Shown: positions 1 to 7,260, counted from the stretch's first letter. The stretch: DNA of 14,539 nucleotides from an uncultured Erysipelotrichales bacterium (GCA_910579135.1 CAJTTM010000049.1:1-14539), one strand, 5' to 3'. Numbers and translations are program-made. Notes: generated by a model from the sequence alone, not told the origin.

Positions 1-55
1 ACTTCATCAAAAACATTTTAATTATTTCACCTGTCTACTTGACAGGGGCGGTTCA
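1..55. mobile_element. Probable terminal end of an IS3-family insertion sequence (partial)
   Basis: Read on the minus strand from base 55 inward, the sequence begins TGAACCGCCCCTGTCAAG and continues into TAGACAGG. From memory this resembles IS3-family (IS150-like) terminal inverted repeats, which begin TGA and carry a C-rich block followed by an AGTAGACA-like stretch. An internal hairpin (CCTGTC 30-35, GACAGG 41-46) is included. The presumed junction with host DNA is at 55/56, only 20 bp beyond the LCP gene's stop codon. The rest of the element, including any transposase gene, would lie left of the window, so orientation and intactness cannot be told. The alternative is an LCP terminator, but no T-run follows the hairpin on the minus strand. 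Confidence 0.45.
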
Positions 56-74
56 TTTGTTAACCTTTTTTATT

Positions 75-1523
75 TTATTCTAATGAAATCTTTTCATTAT
101 TGATTAATTTTTCAATATAACCTTTACACTCTTTAATAGAATCTTCATTAGGTATCATATAATATAAACGATGATTTGGCATTAATGCTCCACCAGTCAT
201 TCTCTTTCCACTACCTGATAATTGGCATTGTTGAATATCCCAAGATGCCATATCATCAATTTGCATTTTAATTAATGAACTAATTTCACTTGCAGAAAGA
301 TTTGTTTCAAAACTTCCTTCAATAGCTGATAACACATCATTATAATTTGTAATAATCTTTGAAGAAGTCATCTTTTTGATCATACCTTTCAAAACTTCTT
401 GTTGATTATGTACACGATGATTATCTCCACTACCATAAGACTTTCTTTCTCTTGCGAAAGCTAAAGCTGTTTCGCCATTCATATAGTTCATACCTTTATG
501 AATTTTTACATTCTTATTTGTCCATAAACTATTTAGATTCTTATCAGAGTAAACTTCAATACCACCTAAAGCATCAACAATTGTAACTAATGATGTAAAG
601 TTAACTTTTGCATAATAGTTAATTTCAATACCCATAAACTTCTCAACAGTTTCGACGGAATTCTTAACCCCAAATATACCAGCATGAGTTAATTTATCTT
701 TTTGTCCTTTGTTTGCAAGAGTAACATAGTAATCTCTAGGAATACTTGTCATTAAGATTTGCTTAGTTTTTGGATTTACAGTTACAAGCATATTAACATC
801 TGATCTAGAAACAGTAGAAACTTTACCTCTTGTATCAATACCACTTAAATATACAGTAAATGTATCTTTAGTAACATCAACGTTTTTAGAGAAATCTTCA
901 ATTTCTTTGTCGTAGTTATATTGCCATATAACTCTTGTATCTTTTTCAAAGTTTTCATACTTACCTTCAACAATTGTACGATATGCTTCATCCATTAAAA
1001 TGACTTCAACATCTTCAGTATATAATGCAGTCGCAAGTGCTTCAAAATCTTTATAATCTTTACTTTCAATTTTTCCTGTTGTTTTCTCAATTTCAGAAAC
1101 AGTTAAATCTAAAACATCAGAACCAATTGAAGAATTAACACCAAAGACTTTTCCTTTTAAATCTTCTAATTCTTTTGCAGAGGATTTAGTTAAAACAATC
1201 GCAGAAACAGAGTTTGTTTGTTTATTTGCATCTGATAAATTACGAAGAGCACTATCTCCTCTAATAACAACTATACTTCCAACAATCATAACAATACTAA
1301 GTATAAGACTGACAATCTTTCCTATAAGATTCTTGACACTATCCTTATCTCCTTTTGGTTTCATCAAAAAGAAAGTTAATATACATAATAATATAAAAAC
1401 AACTAATAGAATAGCCAAATATTTAAAAGGTACAACTCCTAATCTAAATACAAAAGCAAGGAGTGCTAATGTTGTTATAATTTGGGCTCCTAAAAATACA
1501 GGCCATGTTAATATTTTTTTCAT
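75..1523 (-). CDS. LytR-CpsA-Psr (LCP) family membrane protein, wall glycopolymer ligase
   Basis: LCP enzymes sit in the membrane and transfer undecaprenyl-linked glycopolymers (teichoic acids, capsule) onto peptidoglycan. The protein has 482 residues. Three hydrophobic segments lie near 7-28, 34-54 and 67-87, followed by an extracellular region of about 100 residues (about 104-205) resembling the accessory domain of streptococcal CpsA proteins. The LCP catalytic domain covers about 222-395. Family residues are visible: SGIDTRG at 227-233 with Asp230, Arg240 followed by SDVN, IPRD at 261-264, ARER at 357-360 and GDNHR at 366-370. The ATG at 1523 is preceded by AGAAGGGA at good spacing. It is divergent from the deacetylase gene, which fits a shared envelope role. 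Polymer specificity cannot be told. A regulatory name (LytR) would be misleading because no DNA-binding domain is seen. Confidence 0.93.
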   Translation of the reverse strand: MKKILTWPVFLGAQIITTLALLAFVFRLGVVPFKYLAILLVVFILLCILTFFLMKPKGDKDSVKNLIGKIVSLILSIVMIVGSIVVIRGDSALRNLSDANKQTNSVSAIVLTKSSAKELEDLKGKVFGVNSSIGSDVLDLTVSEIEKTTGKIESKDYKDFEALATALYTEDVEVILMDEAYRTIVEGKYENFEKDTRVIWQYNYDKEIEDFSKNVDVTKDTFTVYLSGIDTRGKVSTVSRSDVNMLVTVNPKTKQILMTSIPRDYYVTLANKGQKDKLTHAGIFGVKNSVETVEKFMGIEINYYAKVNFTSLVTIVDALGGIEVYSDKNLNSLWTNKNVKIHKGMNYMNGETALAFARERKSYGSGDNHRVHNQQEVLKGMIKKMTSSKIITNYNDVLSAIEGSFETNLSASEISSLIKMQIDDMASWDIQQCQLSGSGKRMTGGALMPNHRLYYMIPNEDSIKECKGYIEKLINNEKISLE

Positions 1524-1553
1524 TTGAAATCCCTTCTTTCTAAATTCTTATAC

Positions 1554-1582
1554 ATTCTATCATAAGTATGTGTACTTCTCAA
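1554..1582 (-). promoter_or_regulatory. Sigma-A promoter of the LCP gene, extended -10
   Basis: On the minus strand TTGAGA (1577-1582) and TAGAAT (1554-1559) are separated by exactly 17 bp, and TG one base before the -10 makes an extended -10. Each hexamer matches consensus at 5 of 6 positions. An inverted repeat AAGTA-TGTG-TACTT (1564-1577) sits in the spacer and could be an operator. Confidence 0.65.
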
Positions 1583-1598
1583 GAACTCAAAACAAATA

Positions 1599-1627
1599 TT
1601 GACGTAAAAAAATATTATTATTATAAT
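1599..1627 (+). promoter_or_regulatory. Sigma-A promoter of the deacetylase-aminopeptidase operon
   Basis: TTGACG (1599-1604), a 17-bp spacer and a perfect TATAAT (1622-1627). Transcription should start near 1634, leaving a very short leader before the AAGGGG ribosome site (about 1634-1639) and the ATG at 1648. The opposite-facing LCP promoter begins only about 17 bp away, so the two could interfere or be co-regulated. Confidence 0.75.
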
Positions 1628-1647
1628 TTAAAAAAGGGGAAAACGTT

Positions 1648-2820
1648 ATGAAAAAGATAATTTTTATTTTACCAATCTTACTTATTGTTTTATTTTTTTG
1701 TATAAATACTATTGATACAAATAAAGAATTAGTTCTTATAGGGAATAAAGAAATGAATATCTATTTAAATGAAGAATTTAAAGATCCCGGAGTCAATATT
1801 GAAGATGTTAAAATAGAAAGAAATGTAGATACAAAAAAAGAAGGTACATATAAACTTATATATACTTATAAAGATCAAAGTATTGAAAGAACTATTCATG
1901 TTGTCGATCCTCATAGAATGATCATGAATTTAAATGGTGATGAAAATACTTATGTAAATATTGGTGAAAAATATATTGAATCTGGATGTCATGTTATTGA
2001 TAAAAAAGATGGAAATGTAAGTGATAATGTTAAAATCGAAGGTAAAGTGAATACCCAAAGTGTTGGAGATTATACAATAACTTACTCTATAACACATAAT
2101 CATCTTTCAATAAAAAGGAAAAGAATTATTCATGTTGTTGATAAGATAAAAAAAAATACTAATGGTATTCCTGTTTTAATGTATCATTATATTTATACTA
2201 AAGATAATCCACCTAAAAATAATAATGTAAATTATTTATTAGATACTAAGCTTGAAGAACAATTAAAATATTTAACTCAAAATGATTATTATTTTCCTAG
2301 TTATCAAGAATTAGAAGCTTATACAAAAGGTGAGATATCGCTTCCTAAAAAAAGTGTTATATTAACTTTTGATGATGGAGAAAAAGGTTTTCTAAAATAT
2401 GGTATACCATTACTTGAAAAATATAAAGTTCCTGCAACATCATTTATCATTGCATCTAAAGCTGAAGATAAGATAACTAAATACGCTAGTGAATATGTTA
2501 GTTTTCAATCTCATTCATACAATATGCATATTGGTGGTGGAAATATTGGACATGGTGGTATTATTAGTGTTATGAGTAAGAATCAAATTATTGATGATTT
2601 AAAAAAAGCTCAACAAGTTATTCATAATACAGAAGCTTTTGCTTATCCTTATGGTGATGTCACTGAAGATGCAAAAAAAGCGTTAAAAGAGGCTCATGTT
2701 TTATGTGGTTTTACTACTCATTATGGTAGAGTCAAAGTTGGAGATGATCCTACATTTTTACCTAGAGTGAGAGTTTTAGGTAATGCAAGTTTAGAGAGCT
2801 ATATTTATACAATTAAATAG
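1648..2820 (+). CDS. Membrane-anchored polysaccharide deacetylase with two Ig-like repeats
   Basis: A 390-residue extracytoplasmic carbohydrate esterase of the NodB/CE4 type, likely removing acetyl groups from a cell-surface glycan. An N-terminal hydrophobic segment (4-20) acts as anchor or signal. Two bacterial Ig-like (DUF5011-type) repeats follow at about 28-86 and 95-165, each ending in a near-identical IHVVD strand. The catalytic domain spans about 175-390. Its motifs are TFDDG (240-244), the histidine pair H289/H294 in HSYNMH, YPYGD (333-337) and LPRVRV (371-376). HSYNMH has one residue more between the histidines than the HxxxH of peptidoglycan deacetylases and recalls the PgaB/IcaB branch acting on poly-N-acetylglucosamine; that substrate is inferred only. 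The start follows AAGGGG at 8-base spacing. It is followed after 9 bp by the M42 gene. Confidence 0.9.
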   Translation: MKKIIFILPILLIVLFFCINTIDTNKELVLIGNKEMNIYLNEEFKDPGVNIEDVKIERNVDTKKEGTYKLIYTYKDQSIERTIHVVDPHRMIMNLNGDENTYVNIGEKYIESGCHVIDKKDGNVSDNVKIEGKVNTQSVGDYTITYSITHNHLSIKRKRIIHVVDKIKKNTNGIPVLMYHYIYTKDNPPKNNNVNYLLDTKLEEQLKYLTQNDYYFPSYQELEAYTKGEISLPKKSVILTFDDGEKGFLKYGIPLLEKYKVPATSFIIASKAEDKITKYASEYVSFQSHSYNMHIGGGNIGHGGIISVMSKNQIIDDLKKAQQVIHNTEAFAYPYGDVTEDAKKALKEAHVLCGFTTHYGRVKVGDDPTFLPRVRVLGNASLESYIYTIK

Positions 2821-2829
2821 GAGGAATTT

Positions 2830-3843
2830 ATGGAGAAAGAATTAGTGGAGTTTATTAGAAATATTTTTGAAATTGATAGCCCTTCGGGGTATTGTCATGA
2901 AGTGATTTCTTTTGTAGAAAAAGAAGTTAATCAATTAGGTTATCAAACAAAGAAAACAAAAAAGGGAAACCTTGAAATCTATGTTGAAGGCAAATCTAAT
3001 GAGAAGACAATTGGTTTATGCGCTCATGTAGATACATTAGGATTAATGGTAAGAAGTATTAAGAACGATGGAACTCTTGCTTTTACTAATATTGGTGGTC
3101 CTATTATCCCTACATTAGATGGCGAATATTGTCGTATTATGACGAGAAATCAAAAAATTTATACTGGAACAATATTGAGCACATCGCCTAGCGCTCATGT
3201 TTATAATGATAGTAAATCAAAGGAAAGAAATCTAGATACGATGTGTATTCGTATTGACGAAAAAGTAAAGAATAAGGAAGATGTTCAAGCCTTAGGAATA
3301 CAAAATGGTGATTATATTGCTTATGATCCTAAAACTACAATAACAGAGTCAGGTTTTATTAAATCAAGATTTTTAGATGATAAAATAAGTGTTGCAATTA
3401 TTTATGAAGTATTAAGAAGATTAAAGAAACCTCAATATGATCTTATCATTACTATATCAACTTATGAAGAAGTTGGACATGGATGTAGTTATATTTCTAA
3501 AGAGATTGATGAATTAGTTGCTGTTGATATGGGATGTATTGGTGATGATTTATCTTGCAGTGAATATGATGTAAGTATTTGTGCCAAGGATAGCTCAGGT
3601 CCATATGATTATAATATGACTACAAAGCTTATAAAACTTGCAAAAGAAAATCGCCTTCAATATGCAGTTGATATTTATCCTTATTATGGAAGTGATGCTT
3701 CTGCTGCCTTAAAAGGTGGACAAAATATTAGAGCTGCTTTGATTGGACCAGGTGTTCATGCTTCTCATGGAATGGAAAGAACTCATAAAGAGGCTATTGA
3801 AAATACAATTCAATTAATTATGTTATATATATGTAAAAACTAG
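2830..3843 (+). CDS. M42 family metallo-aminopeptidase
   Basis: A 337-residue cytosolic dinuclear-metal aminopeptidase of the M42 (PepA/FrvX/endoglucanase-M-like) family, which trims N-terminal residues from peptides. No signal peptide is present. Expected metal and catalytic residues are visible: H66 and D68 in AHVD, bridging D183 in FLDDK, the EE pair E213/E214, D233 in VDMG, and H313 in the C-terminal SHGMERTH. The length fits the family. An AGGAGG overlaps the upstream stop codon, with ATG 7-8 bases after it, so the gene is co-transcribed and probably translationally coupled to the deacetylase. A functional link is not obvious. Older annotations often call this family cellulase or endoglucanase, which would be wrong. 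The stop codon lies inside the terminator stem. Confidence 0.92.
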   Translation: MEKELVEFIRNIFEIDSPSGYCHEVISFVEKEVNQLGYQTKKTKKGNLEIYVEGKSNEKTIGLCAHVDTLGLMVRSIKNDGTLAFTNIGGPIIPTLDGEYCRIMTRNQKIYTGTILSTSPSAHVYNDSKSKERNLDTMCIRIDEKVKNKEDVQALGIQNGDYIAYDPKTTITESGFIKSRFLDDKISVAIIYEVLRRLKKPQYDLIITISTYEEVGHGCSYISKEIDELVAVDMGCIGDDLSCSEYDVSICAKDSSGPYDYNMTTKLIKLAKENRLQYAVDIYPYYGSDASAALKGGQNIRAALIGPGVHASHGMERTHKEAIENTIQLIMLYICKN

Positions 3844-3860
3844 GATTACTCCTAGTTTTT
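3835..3860. terminator. Bidirectional rho-independent terminator between convergent genes
   Basis: A perfect 11-bp stem AAAAACTAGGA (3835-3845) pairs with TCCTAGTTTTT (3850-3860) around the loop TTAC. The arms begin and end with A-runs and T-runs, so RNA from either strand ends in U's. Both stop codons, TAG at 3841-3843 for the M42 gene and TAG at 3854-3852 for the DUF885 gene, lie within the stem. Confidence 0.85.
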
Positions 3861-5585
3861 ATTGTCTATGTATTCTTCTATACTTTCTTCTACAACTGAA
3901 AAATATGTAGGTCCATTTTTAATTAAAGCTTCATGGAAGTCTTTGCTTTCAAATCGATTACCTAATTCTTCTTGAGCTTCATCTTTTAAATCTAATATTT
4001 CTATCAATCCTAAATAATATGGAAAGAAAGCCACTGGATTTCCTTGTAATTGTTCATATTGCTTTTTACAATTTTCATCATTGATACTTAATCCTCTAGA
4101 TACAAAGAAGTTCTTCAAATCACTTAATGACCACCCTTCATAATGAATTCCTATATCAGCTAATATAATCATACATTCAGTATATATTTCATTACATTTT
4201 AATAGTTCTACTGCATTTTTATCTAAATTCAAGTAATCCAAAGCAACCAATTCTACATATGTTGCATATCCTTCTTGAAATCCTGAAACACTAGAAAGTT
4301 TTGAATATAAAGGACAATTAAGATATGTATAAGCATGTAAATACATATGCCCTGGGAGTCCTTCATGAGCTATCTTTTTAAATGTATCAATAGACTTTAT
4401 ATCATTATTCTTAGTATTATTAACCCTTATTTTCTTAGGAGTTTTCCCATCTATTGCAGGTACCATAAAGTATGCTCCAATACCATTAGAAGCAATTTCT
4501 GGATTAATATTTTTTATATTATATTTTATATCTCCAACATCTGGAAAATCTTTTTGAATAAACTTTCCTAAATCTTTAAGCATATCTTCATAACTATTAT
4601 ATTTTGTTTTTAAATGAGTAGCTCTTTGAAAGGCATTAGAATCTTTTGTATAAATTTCTTGCATATCCTTTAATGTTTTATACGCTCTTTCTTCTATATC
4701 TTTTTTAATATCAGACATAGAACTATCAACACCCACTTTTGATTGCACTAAATCTTCATAATACTCTTTTCCACCATCTAAATATTTTAATCCCTTTGTA
4801 TTGTTTTTATATGATTTTAATTTCTTTAATTCTTTAGAAATATGAGAATAAGCAGGAATAAAAGATGACACAAAGGCTTCTTCCAATTGCTTTTTATACT
4901 CATTCGCATTTTTTAATTTCAATGCATCAATATTTTCTTTCATAGCAGATAATGTAGAATTGTTTTCCTTAGATTTTATAAGCTTATCACAATAATCTAC
5001 AACACTATCTATATCAACCATTAAATATCCTTTTTCTGCTTGTTCTTTAGTATAATCTAATAAACTATCAATATACGGTAATACATCTTTTACTAATAAA
5101 ATTAAGTCTTTAACATCTTGTTCATTTCTTAATTCCCAATCAGTAAATAACATAGGTATATCAACTTGAACACCATAATCTGATTCAAATACTGTTCCTA
5201 AGTATTTATATTTATCTTGACTTAGTGTGATATTATCATTTAATTCATTTTTAAATATTTCATAAATAATTTGTTGTTGCTTATCTAATTTATCTTTATC
5301 AAATTTATCAAATTCTTTTTTTGTTTTATTTAATTTGTCCTTTTGTTCTTTAAAAGATTCATCAGTCGCTCTTGTCCCTAATTTAACCTCTACATTCTTC
5401 ATATCAATACCATAATCCTCAGGATTTTCAAAATAAGTATGTATAGATGTATAATCACTACCAATATTATCAATAATATAATTATTGATAAACTTCTCAA
5501 ACTCTTCTCCTTGATCTTCCTTTTGACATCCTATTAAACTAATAATAAGAAACAAAGATAAAAACATCATTAATATTCTTCTCAT
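3852..5585 (-). CDS. DUF885-family lipoprotein, putative metallopeptidase
   Basis: A 577-residue exported lipoprotein. The hydrophobic signal (about 3-18) ends in lipobox LIGC, with Cys20 as the predicted lipidated residue, so it should sit on the outer face of the membrane. A largely helical, Lys-rich body is followed by the DUF885 signature HEGLPGH (407-413) and an EGY-type motif, QEGYATYVE (437-445). His407, Glu408, His413 and a Glu from the second motif would form a gluzincin-like zinc site. Proteolysis is inferred from this motif; the family is poorly characterised. An in-frame GTG lies three codons upstream, but it overlaps AAGGAG; the ATG at 5585 has 8-base spacing and is chosen. It is convergent with the M42 gene and downstream of the alarmone synthetase terminator, so it should have its own promoter. 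Confidence 0.85.
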   Translation of the reverse strand: MRRILMMFLSLFLIISLIGCQKEDQGEEFEKFINNYIIDNIGSDYTSIHTYFENPEDYGIDMKNVEVKLGTRATDESFKEQKDKLNKTKKEFDKFDKDKLDKQQQIIYEIFKNELNDNITLSQDKYKYLGTVFESDYGVQVDIPMLFTDWELRNEQDVKDLILLVKDVLPYIDSLLDYTKEQAEKGYLMVDIDSVVDYCDKLIKSKENNSTLSAMKENIDALKLKNANEYKKQLEEAFVSSFIPAYSHISKELKKLKSYKNNTKGLKYLDGGKEYYEDLVQSKVGVDSSMSDIKKDIEERAYKTLKDMQEIYTKDSNAFQRATHLKTKYNSYEDMLKDLGKFIQKDFPDVGDIKYNIKNINPEIASNGIGAYFMVPAIDGKTPKKIRVNNTKNNDIKSIDTFKKIAHEGLPGHMYLHAYTYLNCPLYSKLSSVSGFQEGYATYVELVALDYLNLDKNAVELLKCNEIYTECMIILADIGIHYEGWSLSDLKNFFVSRGLSINDENCKKQYEQLQGNPVAFFPYYLGLIEILDLKDEAQEELGNRFESKDFHEALIKNGPTYFSVVEESIEEYIDNKN

Positions 5586-5635
5586 AACTAACACTCCTTT
5601 AATATTACTTTATCATTATTTTATTTAATCAACAA

Positions 5636-5669
5636 GAAAAAGAATAAGATATCCTTCGACATCTTATTC
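5636..5669 (-). terminator. Rho-independent terminator of the alarmone synthetase gene
   Basis: On the minus strand GAATAAGATGTC, loop GAAG and GATATCTTATTC make a 12-bp stem (5642-5669) with one G-U pair, followed by TTTTTC. The gene's TAA (5666-5664) is inside the stem. It separates this gene from the DUF885 gene on the same strand. Confidence 0.82.
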
Positions 5670-6308
5670 CTGTTTCCATTTACTATTCAATTCTCTATAA
5701 ATATTCTGCATCTCTAAATCAGTAGCAGCTATATCCTCAGCGCATTTCTTTAATCTCTGATTAATATTATCACTTACCTCATGAGTAGCTTTATAATGTA
5801 AATCATGTTCTAATGATGCCCACATATCCATTGCGATCGTTCTAATTTGAATTTCTACAGGTACTAATTGTACTCCTTCTTTACGATATACAGGAACATT
5901 TACAATTAAATGTAAACTACGATACCCATTTTCCTTTGGATATTGTATATAATTTGTTTTTCTAACCAAACTAATATCATCATGTAATAACAATAATTGA
6001 GCAACATAGAAAATATCATCAACATATCTACATATAACTCTAACCCCTGATATATCAGTTAACTGCCTTAAACCATTTATTGATACCTCTAGATTCTTTC
6101 GATGTAATTTTTCAATAATACTTTCAGGAGTTTTTACTCTACTCTTAATATTATGTATTGGACTATGTTCAAAAGTACATTTCATTTCATCATCTAAAGT
6201 TTCTAGTTTTGTTTTTACTGTTTCAATCGCAATACGATAAGGAAGCATCATTCGGTGACATTCTTTTTCATCACCAAATATTTCTCTTAGCTCTTCTTCA
6301 TAAGCCAT
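5664..6308 (-). CDS. Small alarmone synthetase, (p)ppGpp synthase (RelP/YwaC-like)
   Basis: A single-domain synthetase that transfers pyrophosphate from ATP to GDP or GTP to make (p)ppGpp in the cytosol. It has 214 residues, the usual size of small alarmone synthetases, and lacks the hydrolase and regulatory domains of long Rel. Visible motifs are KSRVK (55-59), DISGVR (85-90), the G-loop region KENGYRSLH (125-133), catalytic EIQIRT (152-157) and MDMWASLEHDL (160-170). The HxIKSRVK and IQYPKENGYRSLH stretches look more like RelP/YwaC than RelQ/YjbM; this assignment is from memory. The ATG at 6308 lies 7 bases after GAGGTG; a TTG two codons earlier abuts that site and is rejected. Back to back with heat-shock genes, so a stress role is plausible. 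Its promoter is unclear: ATTATA on the plus strand (6328-6333) and TGTGAA (6354-6359) are 20 bp apart. Confidence 0.92.
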   Translation of the reverse strand: MAYEEELREIFGDEKECHRMMLPYRIAIETVKTKLETLDDEMKCTFEHSPIHNIKSRVKTPESIIEKLHRKNLEVSINGLRQLTDISGVRVICRYVDDIFYVAQLLLLHDDISLVRKTNYIQYPKENGYRSLHLIVNVPVYRKEGVQLVPVEIQIRTIAMDMWASLEHDLHYKATHEVSDNINQRLKKCAEDIAATDLEMQNIYRELNSKWKQE

Positions 6309-6380
6309 AGTCAATCACCTCATTTATATTATATAAGTTAAAGATGAATGATTTGTGAATTTAAGATATTATTTTTTTAT

Positions 6381-6407
6381 TTAGCACTCATTAAAAGAAA
6401 ATGCTAT
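6381..6407 (+). promoter_or_regulatory. CIRCE-like HrcA operator, distal copy (degenerate right arm)
   Basis: TTAGCACTC (6381-6389) is an exact CIRCE left arm. At the canonical 9-bp spacing, the right arm position (6399-6407) reads AAATGCTAT, matching 6 of 9 bases of GAGTGCTAA. It lies 31 bp, about three helical turns, upstream of a second copy. Confidence 0.6.
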
Positions 6408-6411
6408 TTTT

Positions 6412-6438
6412 TTAGCACTCTGCTATTGACTTTGCTAA
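6412..6438 (+). promoter_or_regulatory. CIRCE-like HrcA operator, proximal copy overlapping the promoter
   Basis: A second exact TTAGCACTC (6412-6420), 9-bp spacer, then CTTTGCTAA (6430-6438), which matches the last six bases of GAGTGCTAA. The element covers the -35 hexamer and part of the spacer, so bound HrcA would block polymerase. Confidence 0.65.
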
Positions 6439-6453
6439 AATATTGAGTATAAT
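6426..6453 (+). promoter_or_regulatory. Sigma-A promoter of the hsp20 operon
   Basis: TTGACT (6426-6431), 16-bp spacer and perfect TATAAT (6448-6453), overlapping the proximal CIRCE-like element. The start near 6460 leaves a leader of about 20 bases that is almost all ribosome site (AAGGAGG, 6463-6469). Confidence 0.8.
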
Positions 6454-6478
6454 GATAATTGTAAGGAGGATGATAAAT

Positions 6479-6808
6479 ATGAGTCAAGTTAATCTTATGA
6501 AAACTGATATTAGAGAAACAGCAGATACATACCTTCTTGACATTGAAATACCAGGATGTAAAAAAGAAGATATTGAAATCTATGTAAAGAACAAGGAATT
6601 GTATGTTAAAGTGAACAAACTAAAAAATATGACTGGTAAGGTTTTAAAGCGTGAATGTTTTAATGGTGAATATACTAGAACTTATGGATTAGGTGATATT
6701 CAAAATGTTGATGGTCACTTAAGTGCTAAAGTTGAAAATGGTATGTTAACGATTACTATTGATAAAATTGCTTATAAGAAAGACAAAACATTTGTAACTA
6801 TTGAATAA
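6479..6808 (+). CDS. Hsp20/alpha-crystallin family small heat-shock protein, short form
   Basis: An ATP-independent holdase that binds unfolding proteins in the cytosol. At 109 residues it is little more than the alpha-crystallin domain (about 8-97). The YLLDIEIPGCKKEDI strand-loop (18-32) and the AKVENGMLTI signature (83-92) are visible. It lacks the N-terminal arm that usually drives assembly of small heat-shock oligomers, and a C-terminal VTI (106-108) may be a weak I-x-I motif. ATG 6479 lies 9 bases after AAGGAGG (6463-6469); upstream in-frame ATGs precede or overlap the promoter or ribosome site and are rejected. First gene of a two-gene operon, with AGGAGG of the next gene starting directly after its stop. 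It may form mixed oligomers with its neighbour (inference). Confidence 0.85.
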   Translation: MSQVNLMKTDIRETADTYLLDIEIPGCKKEDIEIYVKNKELYVKVNKLKNMTGKVLKRECFNGEYTRTYGLGDIQNVDGHLSAKVENGMLTITIDKIAYKKDKTFVTIE

Positions 6809-6822
6809 GGAGGAATGAAATT

Positions 6823-7236
6823 ATGTTTATGCCTAGAATTTTTAACGATTATTTTAATGATACTTTATTTGATGATGTTTTTAATACACCAAGCACTAAT
6901 GGAAATATGAATGTAGATATCCAAGAATTTGAAAATCATTATTTATTAGATTTTGAATTACCTGGATTCAAGAAAGAAAATATTAAAGCAGAATTAAGAG
7001 ATGGATATTTAACTGTATCTGCTACTCGTAATGATGATAACGAGCAAAGCGAAGGAAACTATATTAGACGTGAACGTTTTATGGGACAAGTTGCTCGTAG
7101 TTTCTATGTTGGTGAACAAATTACTCAAGAAGATATTAAAGCAAGATTTGATAATGGAATTTTAACTATTGAAGTTCCTAAAAAAGAAAAAGTTGAAAAA
7201 GTAGAAGATAAACATTATATTTCTATAGAAGGTTAA
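6823..7236 (+). CDS. Hsp20/alpha-crystallin family small heat-shock protein
   Basis: A 137-residue cytosolic small heat-shock chaperone of normal length. An N-terminal arm rich in Phe, Asn and Asp (1-27) is followed by the alpha-crystallin domain (about 29-120), with YLLDFELPGFKKENI (40-54) and the signature ARFDNGILTIEVPK (107-120). The charged linker KKEKVEKVEDK leads to a C-terminal ISI (133-135), the I-x-I motif that docks into neighbouring subunits. The ATG at 6823 lies 9 bases after AGGAGG. The ELPGFKKENI stretch is closely similar to the preceding gene's IPGCKKEDI, so the two are tandem paralogues. Both should be induced by heat through the CIRCE-like operators. A GAAA-loop terminator follows directly. 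Confidence 0.93.
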   Translation: MFMPRIFNDYFNDTLFDDVFNTPSTNGNMNVDIQEFENHYLLDFELPGFKKENIKAELRDGYLTVSATRNDDNEQSEGNYIRRERFMGQVARSFYVGEQITQEDIKARFDNGILTIEVPKKEKVEKVEDKHYISIEG

Positions 7237-7260
7237 GAAGCTGGGAAACCAGCTTCTTTT
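7235..7260 (+). terminator. Rho-independent terminator of the hsp20 operon
   Basis: GAAGCTGG (7237-7244), loop GAAA, CCAGCTTC (7249-7256) and TTTT; flanking A-T pairs extend the stem to 10 bp and include the end of the TAA stop. The opposite strand has no T-run after the hairpin, so it mainly serves the plus strand, although the minus-strand regulator stops at 7259. Confidence 0.85.

Noticed and set aside
1333..1527. Plus-strand open frame inside the LCP gene
   Set aside because: It lies opposite the membrane-segment coding part of a clear gene, has no ribosome site, and its peptide is low-complexity.
4347..4571. Plus-strand open frame inside the DUF885 gene
   Set aside because: It overlaps the conserved HEGLPGH region on the other strand and has no ribosome site or family similarity.
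6328..6359. Promoter for the alarmone synthetase gene
   Set aside because: TTCACA and TATAAT on the minus strand are 20 bp apart, too far for a standard sigma-A promoter; not listed as a feature.
6443..6478. 12-residue N-terminal extension of the first Hsp20
   Set aside because: Its ATG would precede the -10 box (6448-6453), so it could not be in the transcript from the promoter seen.
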